Assembly (NCBI GenBank): GCA_963921825.1
Contig: OY997594.1
Span: forward strand, 1,183,001 to 1,247,000
Source of the DNA: Erodium maritimum
Taxonomy: Eukaryota > Streptophyta > Magnoliopsida > Geraniales > Geraniaceae
Direction: 5' to 3'
DNA: 64,000 bases
In this document: positions 44,943-57,538 of the stretch, piece after piece
How positions within the stretch are numbered: position 1 is the first letter of the stretch
Layout of the letters: every line of letters begins with the position of its first letter
Notes under the pieces: model-generated
Database searches by the model: none
Told to the model about the DNA's origin: nothing
Seen by the model: the letters and a program-made list of their open reading frames with translations, nothing else
Translations under genes and position numbers: made by a program

Positions 44943-45386
44943 CCTCGATTGGGTCTGCGGGGTGTGATGTTGTGTGCTTCCTTCCAGCCATGTACATTAC
45001 ATTTAACTGCTATATCGACCGAACGTATATCCGTAATACTAAAAACGACACAAAGTTTCGATATAGATTAAGTCCATTGGACTCACTTGTCTATTAATCT
45101 TGCATGCAAGCATGTGATACTGCAATTGGTACCAAAATCACGGCTCGTGACGATTATAGAATCAAATTAAGCTGTCTTAATTATGTTTCTCAATAATTAG
45201 ATTAACCTTAACTTAGTGAAAAAAATAGGTGGTAGGGTCAAAGAGTTTCTCTAATTATTCGTTGCGGAGTCAACAAGCGAAGACCGAGTCCCTGGCATGA
45301 TTGAGTAGACCTCTTCAAGCGATGATCGGTTATTTTATTTTGCTATAATTACTATTTACATTTTTACACAAAAATCATTAGAAAAA

Positions 45387-45410
45387 GGGGGGGGGGGGGG
45401 GGGGGGGGGG
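45387..45410. repeat. Homopolymer run of 24 G
   Basis: 24 consecutive G bases in AT-rich DNA. The length may be imprecise because homopolymers are error-prone in sequencing. Confidence 0.9.
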
Positions 45411-45666
45411 AATTATAGTGGTCGGGTTTGGACTATTGTGCATTACTACTTATTTTGGAGTTCACATTCATGTTTTTTTTCACATGCATGTAGGGTTATT
45501 TTTGTTCCTAAAATTAGAGGTCAATCTGAGTGACATTATTGTTGAAATAGGGCACTTCAGAAGACTAATGTTTTGGCTGGTTTGACATTATTCTTCTTTT
45601 TTTTGTTTGTCCTTATTACTAGGAGTGTCTCATTTTCGAAACGGTTTGGTTGTCTCTTTGTTGCTT

Positions 45667-46063
45667 GGGATAATTCCTTCTCAATACTTTTAAAATTTTC
45701 ATTTTTTCTGTGTCACTTCAGTACTTAAGCTTGTATTAGTTTATTCAGAATACCTTAAATCTTTGTTGTATCACTTCAGCACCCTAATTTTTTTATTAAT
45801 TTCATTAAAGTACCGATTATTGACTTTTCATCTAAAACAGATAAAATGACCAAAATACTCTTCAGTGACAACCAAATTTAAGGTAAAATTAATGATGAGT
45901 ACTAAAATAAAATTAATGAAAATTTAGGGTACTGAGGAGGTGACACAAAAAGAATTAAGGGTACTCTAAATGAATTAATGATAGTTTATGGTACTAAGGT
46001 GACACCAATTTTTTTAAGGTTCTTTGAATGAAAGATTTAGGGTACTGAGGTAAAATTATTCTT
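45667..46063. mobile_element. AT-rich palindromic MITE, family 'GGGATAATT'
   Basis: Starts GGGATAATTCC and ends (minus strand) AGAATAATTTTACC. The two halves are inverted copies built from repeated words such as GTGTCACTTCAG, TTAGGGTACTGAGG and ATGAATTAATG. Related to 48641-48957; partial relatives are at 39480-39720 and 58650-58790. Confidence 0.65.
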
Positions 46064-46974
46064 TGTTTTTTCGATCTTTCCATGCCTTGTAGACCTTTTT
46101 TTGGATATTATCGTTGTTTTGTGGGTTTCTATCCCGAAACCCACGTCAATTCTTTAATTCATAGATTTTTTTATTAAAAAAACACTTCATTGTCGTCATA
46201 ATAGAGTAAAAATGTCGTTCTCTTTTTTTTTTGGAAATGAAAAATGTCGTTCTCTAATTAAGAGACATCTAAGTTTTGAATTATCAGCATAACTTAATCC
46301 AACATAAGCAAACATTTTAATCTGGGATATATAAAATGACAAACACAATTCTTCAAATGTTTTTACAAAAGAACAATGGGCTAACTATAAAAATGTGTCT
46401 ATCCAGAAAAAATAATAAATGGTTTAAATCAAAATTCCCACCTAAAAGTGCTTATAGTTAATCAAAAAAATATGTAGTTTGGTTATCTTTTTGAGTTGAC
46501 TCAGACTGTGACATACACAGCGACGCATATATACTTAGCGCCAAGAACAGGTTCAAAATTACATCACCATCTTAGCAACTAATTAGAATTATTATGGTTC
46601 GATTGTGACATCTCGATTAATTATCACCATATTAATTATAAATGTATATATTGAATATTGCAGGCCATGTTTGATTATCTAATTAATTATTCAATCAATT
46701 CAGATTACGATTAAGGCAGACACCGACCACACATCACATGTTTTTTTATATTGATTTGCAAATGTTGTGGATTCTTTTAGTTTGTTTTTGTTGATTCTAA
46801 TTAGCGGAAACTACAAAACATAACGGTAGACAGAGGCGGTTTTGGACGTCACATTACTAGCCGATTTTTTCTTTATGTTCAAAATTAACGAAGTCTAGAA
46901 CAATATTGAGGTGAGTCAGGCGACAACCACCAGAATTATAGGAGGAGACCCGAACAAAGTCGGAGGCACGTCCT

Positions 46975-47200
46975 CAGTGGCAGAGCTAGGTAGGGCCCAG
47001 GGGGCACGTGCCCCCCCCCCCCCCCCCAATTTTTTTTTGTTGTTGAAATTTTGCTACTAATTTTTGATTTTTTTGAAAAATACCCCTTAAATTCTTATAA
47101 ATTTTTAGTTGTGCCCCTCCTCAATTTTTTTTTAACATTATGTATTACTATTGAATTTTTTGGGTGTCCCTCCTCACAAAAAAAGCTAGTTCCGCCACTG
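46975..47200 (+). mobile_element. hAT-type MITE (family CAGTGGCGGAGCTAG)
   Basis: Ends CAGTGGCAGAGCTAGG and AGCTAGTTCCGCCACTG, flanked by CACGTCCT (46967-46974) and CACATCCT (47201-47208), an 8-bp duplication with one change. Contains a run of 17 C at 47011-47027. Confidence 0.85.
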
Positions 47201-47208
47201 CACATCCT

Positions 47209-48640
47209 TAGTGGCAAGAGAGAGTAAGTGGTTAACAACAACGCGAAAAAAGTCTTAACAGAAAAAGAAACCCTAACATAACTCAATGGAAACTCACGGG
47301 AGAATTTCCGCTTCTGTATCAAAGATAATTAATTATAGTTCTTATATAAAATTTATTTTAATTTAATTTGTGTCCAATAAAGATTAAAATACATGAAATG
47401 GAGCTATCGAACTACGTTCATTTAGCAACTTTTATTCTCCTCTAATGGTTGAATTAGGGTAGTTAATATGTGTGTATAACTTGACATGAGCTCATCCCCT
47501 CTAAAAAACATATGTTACGTTTAAAAACGATATCGTATGTTCACTTCTAGAACATGTCACATCAGAGCGGAAGTCGATTATTGAAAATTTCATTATTGAA
47601 AAAAATTGGTGACCCCTTATGAGAAAAAAATGGACTCCGTCACTAATGGAAAGAACTATTAGACCACTCAGAGGGGAAGTCGATTCCTCATGTCGGATCT
47701 ATGGGTCTAAAGCAAGTCGAATTTGACAGATTTTACAGTAGAGTGTCGGATTCGGAGGATCAAATCTTACCAAATCATACGTGTAACGAGAAGATTCATC
47801 GAGGGAAGAGAGAGAATCGCGAGGAAGGAGAGAGACAGAGAGAAGAGTGAATCGGAAGAGAGAAAATTGATGTCGATAATTCTACAGATTCGGAGGACGT
47901 CGAATCGTCAAGAGAGAGAAAATGAAACCGAAAGGTTAGCAATTCTTATTTTCCGTCACTTTCTACTATCACTTTAGACCTACACTATCAGTGGTCTTAA
48001 GGCACTGGCGGGGAGAAAACGCCGGCGTTTCGCTGACGTTTTGCCCACGGTAAGCCATCATTTCGTCGTTGGCAGTGAGGGATGGTGGTAAGTCCACAAT
48101 CCATTCGAACCGCCGATGGTTGAAAATTTGTGAAGAAAATGACACAAACAACCAGTACAAATAGGCTAACATTGAAAGTTGCTAACTGTTTATATCAGTT
48201 GATGATTGAAAAATGATTGAAATATTAATTAATATAACAATCAATACGGACGGACTGCTCCAACAGACTGACGTTGTAGATGCTCTTAACACTCAAAAAA
48301 AAAGTTACAAGAAAACGAAAAGGGTTAGATCTTTTCACCTTTTTGCTGAGGTAACAAAAACGAAAAGGTGTCCAAATCATTTGGTGAGGCTGATGTTCTA
48401 TGAGTGGCCGTCCAAATATAAATATGAATAATAGGTGGGTTTCGAAAGATTTAGTGTGTTAAACAACAACCAGCTTAAGAACAAAACACTCAGTAGAAAC
48501 GACGGGATGGTTTAGTTCAAATTATTTGTCATTTGTGGCTGTATAGTTTTGATTGCACAAAGTCTACTGATTCGGTGTCTACTCTCTGCCTAAATTTTGG
48601 ATCATCCAAGAACAATTAGTTGAAACTATTTGTATTCTGA
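47209..48640. other. Intergenic region
   Basis: No supported gene. 47800-47940 is purine-rich (GAGAGA runs). Near 48265-48290 GTTGTAGATGCTC followed by TTA looks like the right end of a Harbinger-type MITE, but a convincing left end was not found. Confidence 0.35.
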
Positions 48641-48957
48641 AGGGGTAAATCCACTTATGTATCTTAATTTTTTTATATTTCATTTAGAGTTCTTTAAAAA
48701 AAAAAATTGTCATCTCAGCACTCTTAACTTTTATTAATTAATTTAGAGTACCTTAAATATTTTTTGTGTCACTTCAATACCCTAAACTTTCATTAATTCC
48801 TTTTTAGTATTCACTATTAGGGTGTTGAGGTGACACAAAAAAGATTTGGGGTATTCTAAATGAATTAATGAAAGTTTAGGGTACTGAGGTGACAAAAAAA
48901 ATTAAGGTACTCTAAATAAAAATCAAAGATTTAGGATACCGAAGTAGAATTATCCCT
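48641..48957. mobile_element. AT-rich palindromic MITE, second full copy
   Basis: Inverted halves: the left has ATTTAGAGTACCTTAAAT and CACTTCAATACCCTAAACTTTC; the right is its complement (GAAAGTTTAGGGTACTGAGGTG). Ends GGGGTAAATCCAC and AATTATCCCT. No ORF. Confidence 0.7.
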
Positions 48958-51302
48958 ATTTTAAATCATTAGTATTGTGAACATTTTTAGATTCTATTTA
49001 TTGTTGGTTATATTAAAATATCGATTATTCTAAAATTGTTCACAGATTATCACAAAATCGCGTTTCAACAGTAGTGAACTTTTTATATATTGCATTAATA
49101 CATTGCACTCACATTGGAAAAATATAAGAATACTTAGCTCTTTATAAAGATTGGGAACCCTTTCAACTAACATTGTTAACTTCTTTAGTTATAGAAGCTC
49201 GACTCGATATAATTAAGGGGGCATTTTAAACAAAAAATTACAAAGTATTAGACTTAGGTTTGACCCACAGTCTCCGGTCTATATGCAGATATTTGGTCAT
49301 GGTATGACTCACATGTAAATGTATAATCCTAAATATGCGTAACAAAGCGTGTTAAATTATTAAATTAATATTAAACCATTTTAATTGAGAAAATCCGTTC
49401 TATTATACGTAGTTGTTTTAATAAAATTACATTAGATGTCATTCATTGTTTTTTTATAACCTAGAAATTTATTAGTAAGACCAATTCTAAAACAAGAACC
49501 GAAATATTCTGATTCAAGAAAAACCAAGATAAAAAGCAATAATTACAAATGAGCTCTCGATATCCCTTACTGTTAGAAATATTGGTTTGAGGACGATAGT
49601 AACCATACATTTACCCATGCAAATTAGGGCACACGCATAGTTTTGACTTAAAGAACATTATATACCCTTAAACGTTGAGGCTTTTTTTTCGATGTTTGAA
49701 GTTTTTACTTCGGACGCACATAAAAGGTTGGGTGTCCCAAAACTAGCCGGCAATAAGCAACCCTTCTCTTATTACCACCATATAAATCGTTCCTTTAAAT
49801 TGGCATATATTGCCTCAAATTACACACAATAATTGTATGCTTCACATCGAGCAACGCTTATTACAAGTTACAACACTCCTTATGTTACGTAATTAAATAT
49901 ATCGGCCACGAGCCTATGTTATCTAGAACGTAAAATTGTATTGGTTTGACTCTGACTACAAAAAGACAAGGTAAAATATTGACTTAATGTTTGGATAATT
50001 GCAAACATTGTTTTATAACTTATAGTCCATTTTATAATTACAAAAAATGTATTATTATTTTTTGTAATTTGTATAAAAATAATGATTATATTATTACCAT
50101 TTAGATTTAAAAAATAATAAGTAAAAACCAAGGAGAATAAGACATTTAAGAGATATGAAAAATTATATTTTTCGATATGTTCTTATTATTTTGGAAAAAT
50201 TACATATTACTCGACATAGCTAAAGAAGATTGTTTTACCAAACCTGAGATGTTTTTTTTCGCTTTATTCTTTTACGTTATTTTTTAACGGAAATTGATCA
50301 TAGTTTGGTAGAGTAAAATAAAGAAGAAAAACATCTCAAGATATTGTAAATGTTGGGTAAAGTGGGAAAAGAAACATATCAGGGTAAAGTTAAATATGTA
50401 AAATATAATTTCCCATATTATTTTAAATTTTAGAGGGTAAAATTGTTGGGTTGAAACAAATTCATACAAAGTATAAATAAATAAACAAATTCATGAAAGT
50501 TTTTTTGTAATTATAAAAGAAATGGAAACAAATTCTTACAAAATATAAAAAACAAATTCATGATAGTTTCTTGTAATTATAAAAGAAGTGGATTGAAATT
50601 ACAAAACAAAATGAGTACCTCATGATTTTTTTTCTCATTATAGTTTAAATATTTGAAGATAAAAATACTCAATTTTTTGTGTGTAGGAAATAAATAAATA
50701 AAAGTTTAAGTATACTTCAAAAAAAAAGTTCAAGTGTAGATGGCTTGAAGATTACTGAAGCATAAACATATATTTTAGGGCACTATTTACGAGAGTTTCA
50801 AATGCGTGAAGCAATATCTATCTCCTTAATCCCATTTTTAGTTCGTTACGCTAAATTCTCCCAAATCCCTATTTACTTCAACTAAGAGAATGATAATCGA
50901 TCCTATTTTACGTTATCATTCTCAACGTTAATTAATTAGCTCGCTGCATGTGAACTTCAACCCTAATATTATTCAGTTTCTTAAATTTTTATTTTTATTT
51001 TGTTTGATCATCAACTCTACGTTAGAAGTTCAGTGCATGCATGTGTTTACGAGGAATATTACTAATACAAACCAAACTTAAAATGCAAATTACATATCAC
51101 TTTAAATCAGTATAGACCACCAGATTTAATTGATCAAACCATCCATATTTTGAGACGGTTTTAATAATAAAGGTAAATACCTCAAAAAAAGGTGAATTTA
51201 AAATTTTGAAAATGTACAATTACATCGGTTAATAATTTTATTTAAATTTGAATAATTATTGTCTTTATCATCCAAGGGTTAAGATGGATTTGAAATCGGT
51301 TA
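48958..51302. other. AT-rich intergenic region
   Basis: 49255-49330 matches the interior of the TRIM family at 40089 (CAGTCTCCGGTCTATATGCAGATAT). 50453-50590 is a two-copy tandem repeat of 66-72 bp (AAACAAATTC.TACAAA, period 72). No gene. Confidence 0.4.
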
Positions 51303-51580
51303 TAGCATCTACAATGTTAGGTTGTTGATGTTGGATGTTCGTGCCGGTTGTATGAATAGAAAATTTTAGAATTTCCTATCATTCAAAATCCTTCCGTGGT
51401 AGCCTGTTCGCACAGACGGATGGTTGTTAAGTTCTTCATAATTTCCCAAGCGCCGATGGTGAACAAACCACCAACGAAATGCGTCGTCGGTTGATAGGAT
51501 TATTTAATTTCTTTTTTTGATATATCTATCTTATTTCTATTCCATCAGCCTACACCAACAATCTAGCGTTAAAGATGTTC
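51303..51580. mobile_element. PIF/Harbinger-type MITE
   Basis: Inverted ends of ~32 bp: left TAGCATCTACAATGTTAGG.TTGTTGATG; minus-strand right GAACATCTTTAACGCTAGATTGTTGGTG. TTA on both sides (51300-51302, 51581-51583). 278 bp, no ORF. Confidence 0.75.
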
Positions 51581-51583
51581 TTA

Positions 51584-53053
51584 TATATAGTTTATATTCT
51601 CAGTGTGATCATATTCATATTTTTTTAAAATTGTAGTCATCTCTTTTTATAATTATTAAAAAAATTTAATGCATCTGTATTTTCGTCATACTGTAAATTT
51701 GTTAAAACCAACAATTTCATCTTTAAAACCCCGATTTTTCAATAAAGAAAAGAGTAACGTTCAGATTCTAATTTAAAATTACATATTTCAAAAATAAAAT
51801 CACGAATTACTAATAAATTTATACAAAATATAATGAAAAGGTAAATTCGAGTCTTCTTTTGAGTATCAAATAAAAATCTATAACTTGCAAAATAATGAAT
51901 ACATAGGGCATCCATAGTCGTGGGGGAGCTGGCGCGGACGCGTTGCCGGGGAGTAATTGCCGAAGAGGATGAGGCGGGGAGCTGGCGGGAAGGTCAGCCG
52001 TTGAGGTCCTCGCCAACACTCCTCTCTGACGGTGTGAGCTGGGCCTCCTTGATCGCCGCACCGACCGTTGGCTAGTGACGCGTTGGCTAATTACATCTTT
52101 TGTCTATATGTGTCTCTACTCTCTACTTCTATGTCCTGCAACTTGCTTGCACGGCCAACCACGGACTCTTCCGCCCCTTTTAACTCAACCAATACGGCTC
52201 CGTAACCTCCGTTAATATTACTACTTTTATTTCCGTTTTTAAATTCACGAGAAACAAACAGTCGAGAGAAAATCCATACGCACAGTTCAGAGGATGTTTC
52301 TGTCATTTCAGACCCACCCTCCTAGTTGTAGCTTCACTCATTGAGTTGTCACACATTAGATAGATACGTAGATAGCTAGGGAGGGTCATTTTGTGCTCGA
52401 GTTACGGTCACCGGACGTGACAGCCGTGACCGTGACGGATGGAGAAGGTGCCGTGTCCATTTCCATTCCCAATTTCGAGCCTAAGTCTACGAATACGAAC
52501 AAAAACGTAGAGAGATTCTGAACTGTGTGTTTGATGTGAAGAGACCGGTCAAATGTCTGTCGATCCACTTTGACTCTCTTGAGCCCACCGAGTCGCTCAT
52601 GATGATTCAAGTAGATCCAACGGTTCACGATGCACTAGAAATTAAAGGATTTTAGTTCAAACTCAATATTTCAAAGATTTAACGAAAAAATTGAATATAA
52701 TATCTTGATATTTTTGTATGAGTAAACGGGTAATATATTCCTTTAAAGAGTTTGTACATGCCTGAAAGTCTGTCGGGACAAACACAATAACCCTATCTAC
52801 GGAAAAACGTATGAGACGTTTTGTTGAATTGTTATAAAGGCAACCTACAATTGACAACCAAATCAAATGAACTAGTACAATATTGAAATAACTAAGATAA
52901 ACCAGACTAAAACAGTAGTAAACTAACAACCAAATCCTAAGAACAATAAAAGTAAAGACGACTGACGAAACACTGCTCAAAGTGGGGCCTGAATACCGCT
53001 GGGTCACATGAGCACGATGCTCTGTTACGTTCAACAAACCGAACATGTGATCG
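51584..53053. other. Intergenic region
   Basis: Mostly AT-rich; 51910-52080 is GC-richer without a recognisable product. No gene is supported. Confidence 0.35.
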
Positions 53054-53377
53054 TTAGTGATGCAGGACAGACATGGGCCTGTGGGTAGAGGGTGCAATGG
53101 TGGAGGCCAGGGAGGAGGGAGTAGCGGTTGCAGAGACGAAGGCGGGGACTTCCGAGGCGGCGACGACAACTTCAGATATCCCGGTGAATGCAGGGGCGGT
53201 GGTGGACGCCAGGGAGGAGGCCGGCATGTGGCGGGAAAGGGGAGCCGGACATAAGCCGGGAGACACGATGTTGGTGGCGTAGGGAGCCAACACCGTGGTG
53301 CCGAAAATAAGCCGGTAGCAGAGAGTATGCGGGGCAGAGAGGAGCAAGACCATGGCAAAGGCCACGGCCATAGCCAC
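53054..53377 (-). CDS. Possible small secreted Ala/Ser/Thr/Pro-rich protein
   Basis: 107 codons. The N-terminus looks like a signal peptide (MAMAVAFAMVLLLSAPHTLC). The rest is rich in Ala, Ser, Thr, Pro and Val with a repeated SSLAST(T/I)AP word, somewhat like arabinogalactan-type proteins, but there is no C-terminal hydrophobic GPI signal. GC content is far above the flanks. No family recognised; no introns or clear TATA box. It could be a chance frame. Confidence 0.25.
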   Translation of the reverse strand: MAMAVAFAMVLLLSAPHTLCYRLIFGTTVLAPYATNIVSPGLCPAPLSRHMPASSLASTTAPAFTGISEVVVAASEVPAFVSATATPSSLASTIAPSTHRPMSVLHH

Positions 53378-53420
53378 GACCGTGTTGTTGTTGCGAGAGA
53401 GAGAGGGCTCTAGGGGTCAT

Positions 53421-55169
53421 TGGCGACTAATCCTAACAGGATAAATATTTATTTGTAATATAATATTTGAGATCATTTTTTATAATATAATATCCTAATA
53501 AATATTTATTTTCAGTGCAGTACTTACTGATATTTTTCTATCCGATATTGGATTAAAGAATGGTTATCTCAATTTTTTTTCAAAATACCTATAATATCTT
53601 TAGAAAATAGACAAATATCCTTTAATTTTTTGAATTTTTCCCAAGATTTAATGTGTCATTCTTTGTTATTCAATATGTATCCCAAAGTTAATTGCACCTA
53701 ACCACACAGCTACACTTGTTTTAGCCTAGTTTCCATAACTGTAATATTATTGGAAGATTAATTATTTAAATATAAACCCTCAATATTCTGTTAAATAACA
53801 AATCTTAATTCACAAGGTTCATTCAACTGATTCTATCAGATTCCAAGTGGAAGAAATGAAGACCAGCACATGCAAGTGGACCGACCAAGTCCGAGATCGA
53901 AGGTTTTGACTAACATATGACCATTGTCCAAATTATAAGCTACTTGTATTCTTTGGTCAACCATATAAGTGTTTTCTTTGTTAGGTCATGCAAAAAAATA
54001 ATCAATTAAAAAAAAGGGACTGAAGTCAACCTTAAGCAAATATGTCTTAGATCATACTCAACAGAAGTCACGTGTCGAAGCTTGCAGTGCACGTGACTGA
54101 TAGTTTCACACAAACTGAAGTTGAAAATGAATTTAGAAATTGGCGGACACAGGTAACGAAGCTCTGTTGCTACTACTGAGGAAGGAATAGCAAATGCGTG
54201 AAGCAACATCCTCTGAATTGTCCCCTTCTAATTCTCTGCTTAAACTCATAATTGCACTTTGTACTTTTTAAAATTATATAATATATACATAATATTTGCT
54301 AAATATTTAAATATATTATGCAAAGATATTTGGTTTTTAAGCAAATTCCTTTGAAACCCCAACGTGCGGTACCAGGAATGGGATTGATACGATTCTACGT
54401 TATCTGTATTGACAGTATTGTACTGTACATCCACTGACTACTCAATTTTTTTAATTAAATATATTGGTAAATAAATTGGTAAGTTGGATTCTATATATAA
54501 ATAAATAACTTATTATAATAAATATTTTACTCAAGTAATGCACGAGAGCTATAGATTTAACTATTAACTACGAAAGTATACCATATCTAGTATGCTATTT
54601 TTAATATAAATAGACACAGTTTTTTTTAGAATAGGAAGTAGTTTCATTAATAAAAAAATAGAGGATAAAAAAAACATGATGGAGCATTGATATGTCGATA
54701 AAACTCGGTTTGTGCCTTAGGTTGTGGAGATTTGGCGATGACGAGGCTTCTCCACAGCGAGGCTCATCCACGACGGTTTAAGAGATGACGATGGTGTCGG
54801 GACTCACTGGTGAGGTTCTACAAGAAGGTACTTGATCCCCCCTCTTTGTTTTCTCATTTTGATTCGCGAAGTTTATAGTTGGTTGGGTTCGAGCGTGTCT
54901 CGGGGAAAGAAAGATTGATGTTTTGTCGTCTTTATAGCCCCACTGTGGTTGAATGCTGGTCCCCGGTGGTTGGCGGTTGTCCTTTGCGCGTAGGGTATGA
55001 GATTGTGGCGAAACGAGGAGTGATCTTCTTCATGGTAGGGGCCTTCAATCCTGGAATCGGTCAGGTCTTGAGCAATTGACCGTTGGTAGCCCGTAGGTTG
55101 GGGAAATCTCGATCTCATGTTGGGACTTTCGAGAGACAGTCTCTCGATCTCACGTGTGGAAGCTTCGGA
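53421..55169. other. AT-rich intergenic region
   Basis: No supported gene. 54710-55170 is moderately GC-richer with broken frames that I cannot assign. Confidence 0.35.
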
Positions 55170-55410
55170 GACGGGAGCAATAGTAATGTTCCTCATAAAA
55201 TGTATAAAAGTCAAATAATTAAAGAAAAACGTTATTTTACCATTTATTATATGATACTCAAGGTAATATGACTAACAAAATAGAATATTCAACAAATTTT
55301 TAGTAAGAAAATCGTGTGATTGATACTTAAATAATGTATTTTTTTATTTTAAAATGTTAAGTGATGATGGACAATACTTCATAATGAGATACGATATTTA
55401 ACTCATCTTT
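55170..55410. repeat. Partial copy of the long-inverted-repeat MITE family (see 61448-62096)
   Basis: AATGTTCCTCATAAAATGTAT, ATATGACTAACAAAATAGAATATT, AAATCGTGTGATTGATACTTAA and ATACGATATTTAAC align in order with the right half of the element at 61800-62096. Confidence 0.65.
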
Positions 55411-56036
55411 ATTCGTATCTACACTATGCGAATACCATCAATTAGGTGTCTTGATATGCATGTTGAATGATACATACAAATACATCGCAAGGGAGTGTAC
55501 CTTTGGAAACCACATCACATACATTTTTTAGTAATAATATGAAGATATATACTCGAAATACATAAATGGTGAGAATTAGTTTGAGATTGTAAGAGAAGTA
55601 AGGTATATGCAAAGTTCGCGTGATAAAGAGAAAAAATAAAGTAGCGCGATAATAGCTGCCAAAGTAAAGGCCATTAGAGCATGTACAACATAAAGGACCT
55701 TGGTCAGGGAGTGGGAGTGCATACCTTGTGCTGACTGGACAAAAGTCAGGGAGTGAGAGTGCAGAATAGTGGGTGTTTTGCAACAGTGCTGAACCTTGAG
55801 GTCCTGGGAGTGCAGAACAGTGCTGACTGGATTATTAATTTGTTATTTTCCTGTTTTATTTAATTCGTTATCAGATACCGTTTAATTTAGTCATAATTTA
55901 AAAAAAATTGGAAATAAATAATTAAAGACAACCAATAATTAATAAATAAATTCAACACGAATATAAATGAACTTCTAATTTTATTCAACCCATTTTCATA
56001 CAACCCAAAACAAACCAGCTCCAAGAGCACAAACGA

Positions 56037-57449
56037 CTACTCGTCGTCGTCACGGAAACCAGCTCCAAAGCGATCCCATAAGTGCTCCATAAGATCTTGT
56101 TGTAGTTGATGGTGGATCTCAGGATTTATGACACTTTGTTGAGCATCCACTCGTTGCTGGTATGGCAATGGCCCTGGTCCATGGTGCCATCGTTCCGGTG
56201 GTGTCCAATTCGGCATTTCTGGAGGTTGCGCCCACAACAACTCCTCCTCCCCATACTCGTACCGCTCGCGCTCATCCTCCACAATCATGTTGTGTAGAAT
56301 TATGCAAGTATGCATGATATCAGCCAAAGTGTGTTTGCTCCAACTACGAGCGGGACGGGAGATGATGTGCCACCTTGCTTGAAGTACTCCAAAAGCCCTT
56401 TCAATATCTTTCCGAGCACCTTCTTGGCATCTAGCAAACAACTTCTCGTTGGGCTCGTAGGGATGCCGAATAGTCTTCACGAACCGTGCCCATGCTGGGT
56501 AAATGCCGTTCACCAAGTAATAAGGTCGGTCGTACCGATGGCCGTTGATCTCGTACTCAACAGCAAGTTCTTGGCCGTAGTAAGCGTCTTGGAATAAGTG
56601 GCTGTGGTTGAGGACGTTGATGTCGTTGTTCGATCCAGCCATCCCGAAAAATGCATGCCAAATCCATAAATCACGGGACGCTACAGCTTCAAGCATAATC
56701 GTCTTCTCCCCGTGGTGACTTCCCCGTCCATGGGCTCCCTGCGATTCGGTTGGGCAGTTCTTCCACTTCCAATGCATACAGTCAAGACTCCCCGCTATTC
56801 CGGGAAACCCTCGACCATACCCTTCTCGGAGTAAGCGGTCCATGTCAGCAGCTGTGGGTGTACGCTCGTACTCGGCTCCGAATACCTGAATGACGGCCTT
56901 GCAAAACTTACGTAAACATTCAAGTATGGTGCTTACCCCAATGCGCAGAGTTTCGTCCAATGAATCGGCCGAGGACCCATACGCAAGCATCCGTATAGCG
57001 GCGGTGCACTTCTGCTCCGTTGATAAGCCCGGCCGTGAGGCAGCGTCGGGCCTCCATCCAATGAAGTAAGGGTCGTGAGCCTTCACAGCGTCCATAATCC
57101 GTTGGAAAAGTGGTCTGCACATACGGAACCGACGCCTGAACATTTCAGGACCATAAAGGGGTTGTTCGGCAAAATAGTTCGCCATCAACTGCATGTGGGC
57201 TTCCGCACGATTTCTGTTAATCTCTCGGCGCATTGGTTCCCCACGCATGGCCCTCTGGACCCTTGGCATTACTGCCTGCATCTGCCTCTCCATCATCCGC
57301 CGGAAACGTCGCACATCTGGCTGCATTTGGGCCCTCATCTCCTCATATGTCGGCAGTTGGGCTGCCATCTCCGCATGCGTCGGCATCCGGGGAGCCAGCT
57401 CCTCGTACGTCATCTCCTCAGCGTCGGACTTAACCTCGTCGTCGGACAT
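56037..57449 (-). CDS. PIF/Harbinger transposase (DDE_Tnp_4 type)
   Basis: 470 codons, uninterrupted. An acidic N-terminus with repeated P(T)(H/Y)xEM words is followed by a basic segment and a helix-rich region (YFAEQPLYGPEMFRRRFRM) common to plant Harbinger/ALP1-like proteins. The catalytic core is complete: first Asp in GSLDCMHW, second in GSNNDINVL, Glu in RKDIERAFGVLQARW. HNMIVEDE near the C-terminus is also typical. Family enzymes cut and reinsert elements at TTA/TAA sites, usually with a Myb-like partner protein absent here. An intact frame with all three catalytic residues suggests recent activity or selection; domestication is less likely because the terminal repeats are still present. 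Confidence 0.93.
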   Translation of the reverse strand: MSDDEVKSDAEEMTYEELAPRMPTHAEMAAQLPTYEEMRAQMQPDVRRFRRMMERQMQAVMPRVQRAMRGEPMRREINRNRAEAHMQLMANYFAEQPLYGPEMFRRRFRMCRPLFQRIMDAVKAHDPYFIGWRPDAASRPGLSTEQKCTAAIRMLAYGSSADSLDETLRIGVSTILECLRKFCKAVIQVFGAEYERTPTAADMDRLLREGYGRGFPGIAGSLDCMHWKWKNCPTESQGAHGRGSHHGEKTIMLEAVASRDLWIWHAFFGMAGSNNDINVLNHSHLFQDAYYGQELAVEYEINGHRYDRPYYLVNGIYPAWARFVKTIRHPYEPNEKLFARCQEGARKDIERAFGVLQARWHIISRPARSWSKHTLADIMHTCIILHNMIVEDERERYEYGEEELLWAQPPEMPNWTPPERWHHGPGPLPYQQRVDAQQSVINPEIHHQLQQDLMEHLWDRFGAGFRDDDE

Positions 57450-57530
57450 TTTCGAAAATAACGAGTAGGAAGTGAGAATGAAAGAGTGAAAATAGAGAAT
57501 GGTGTGAGAAAAATGAGAAGTGGGGTTGGG

Positions 57531-57538
57531 TATTTATA
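57531..57538 (-). promoter_or_regulatory. TATA box of the transposase gene
   Basis: TATAAATA on the minus strand, ~82 bp upstream of the ATG at 57449, inside the transposon. Confidence 0.65.

Noticed and set aside
47985-48287. Harbinger MITE ending GTTGTAGATGCTC|TTA
   Set aside because: Only the right end fits; the left side after a TTA near 47998 does not match as an inverted copy.
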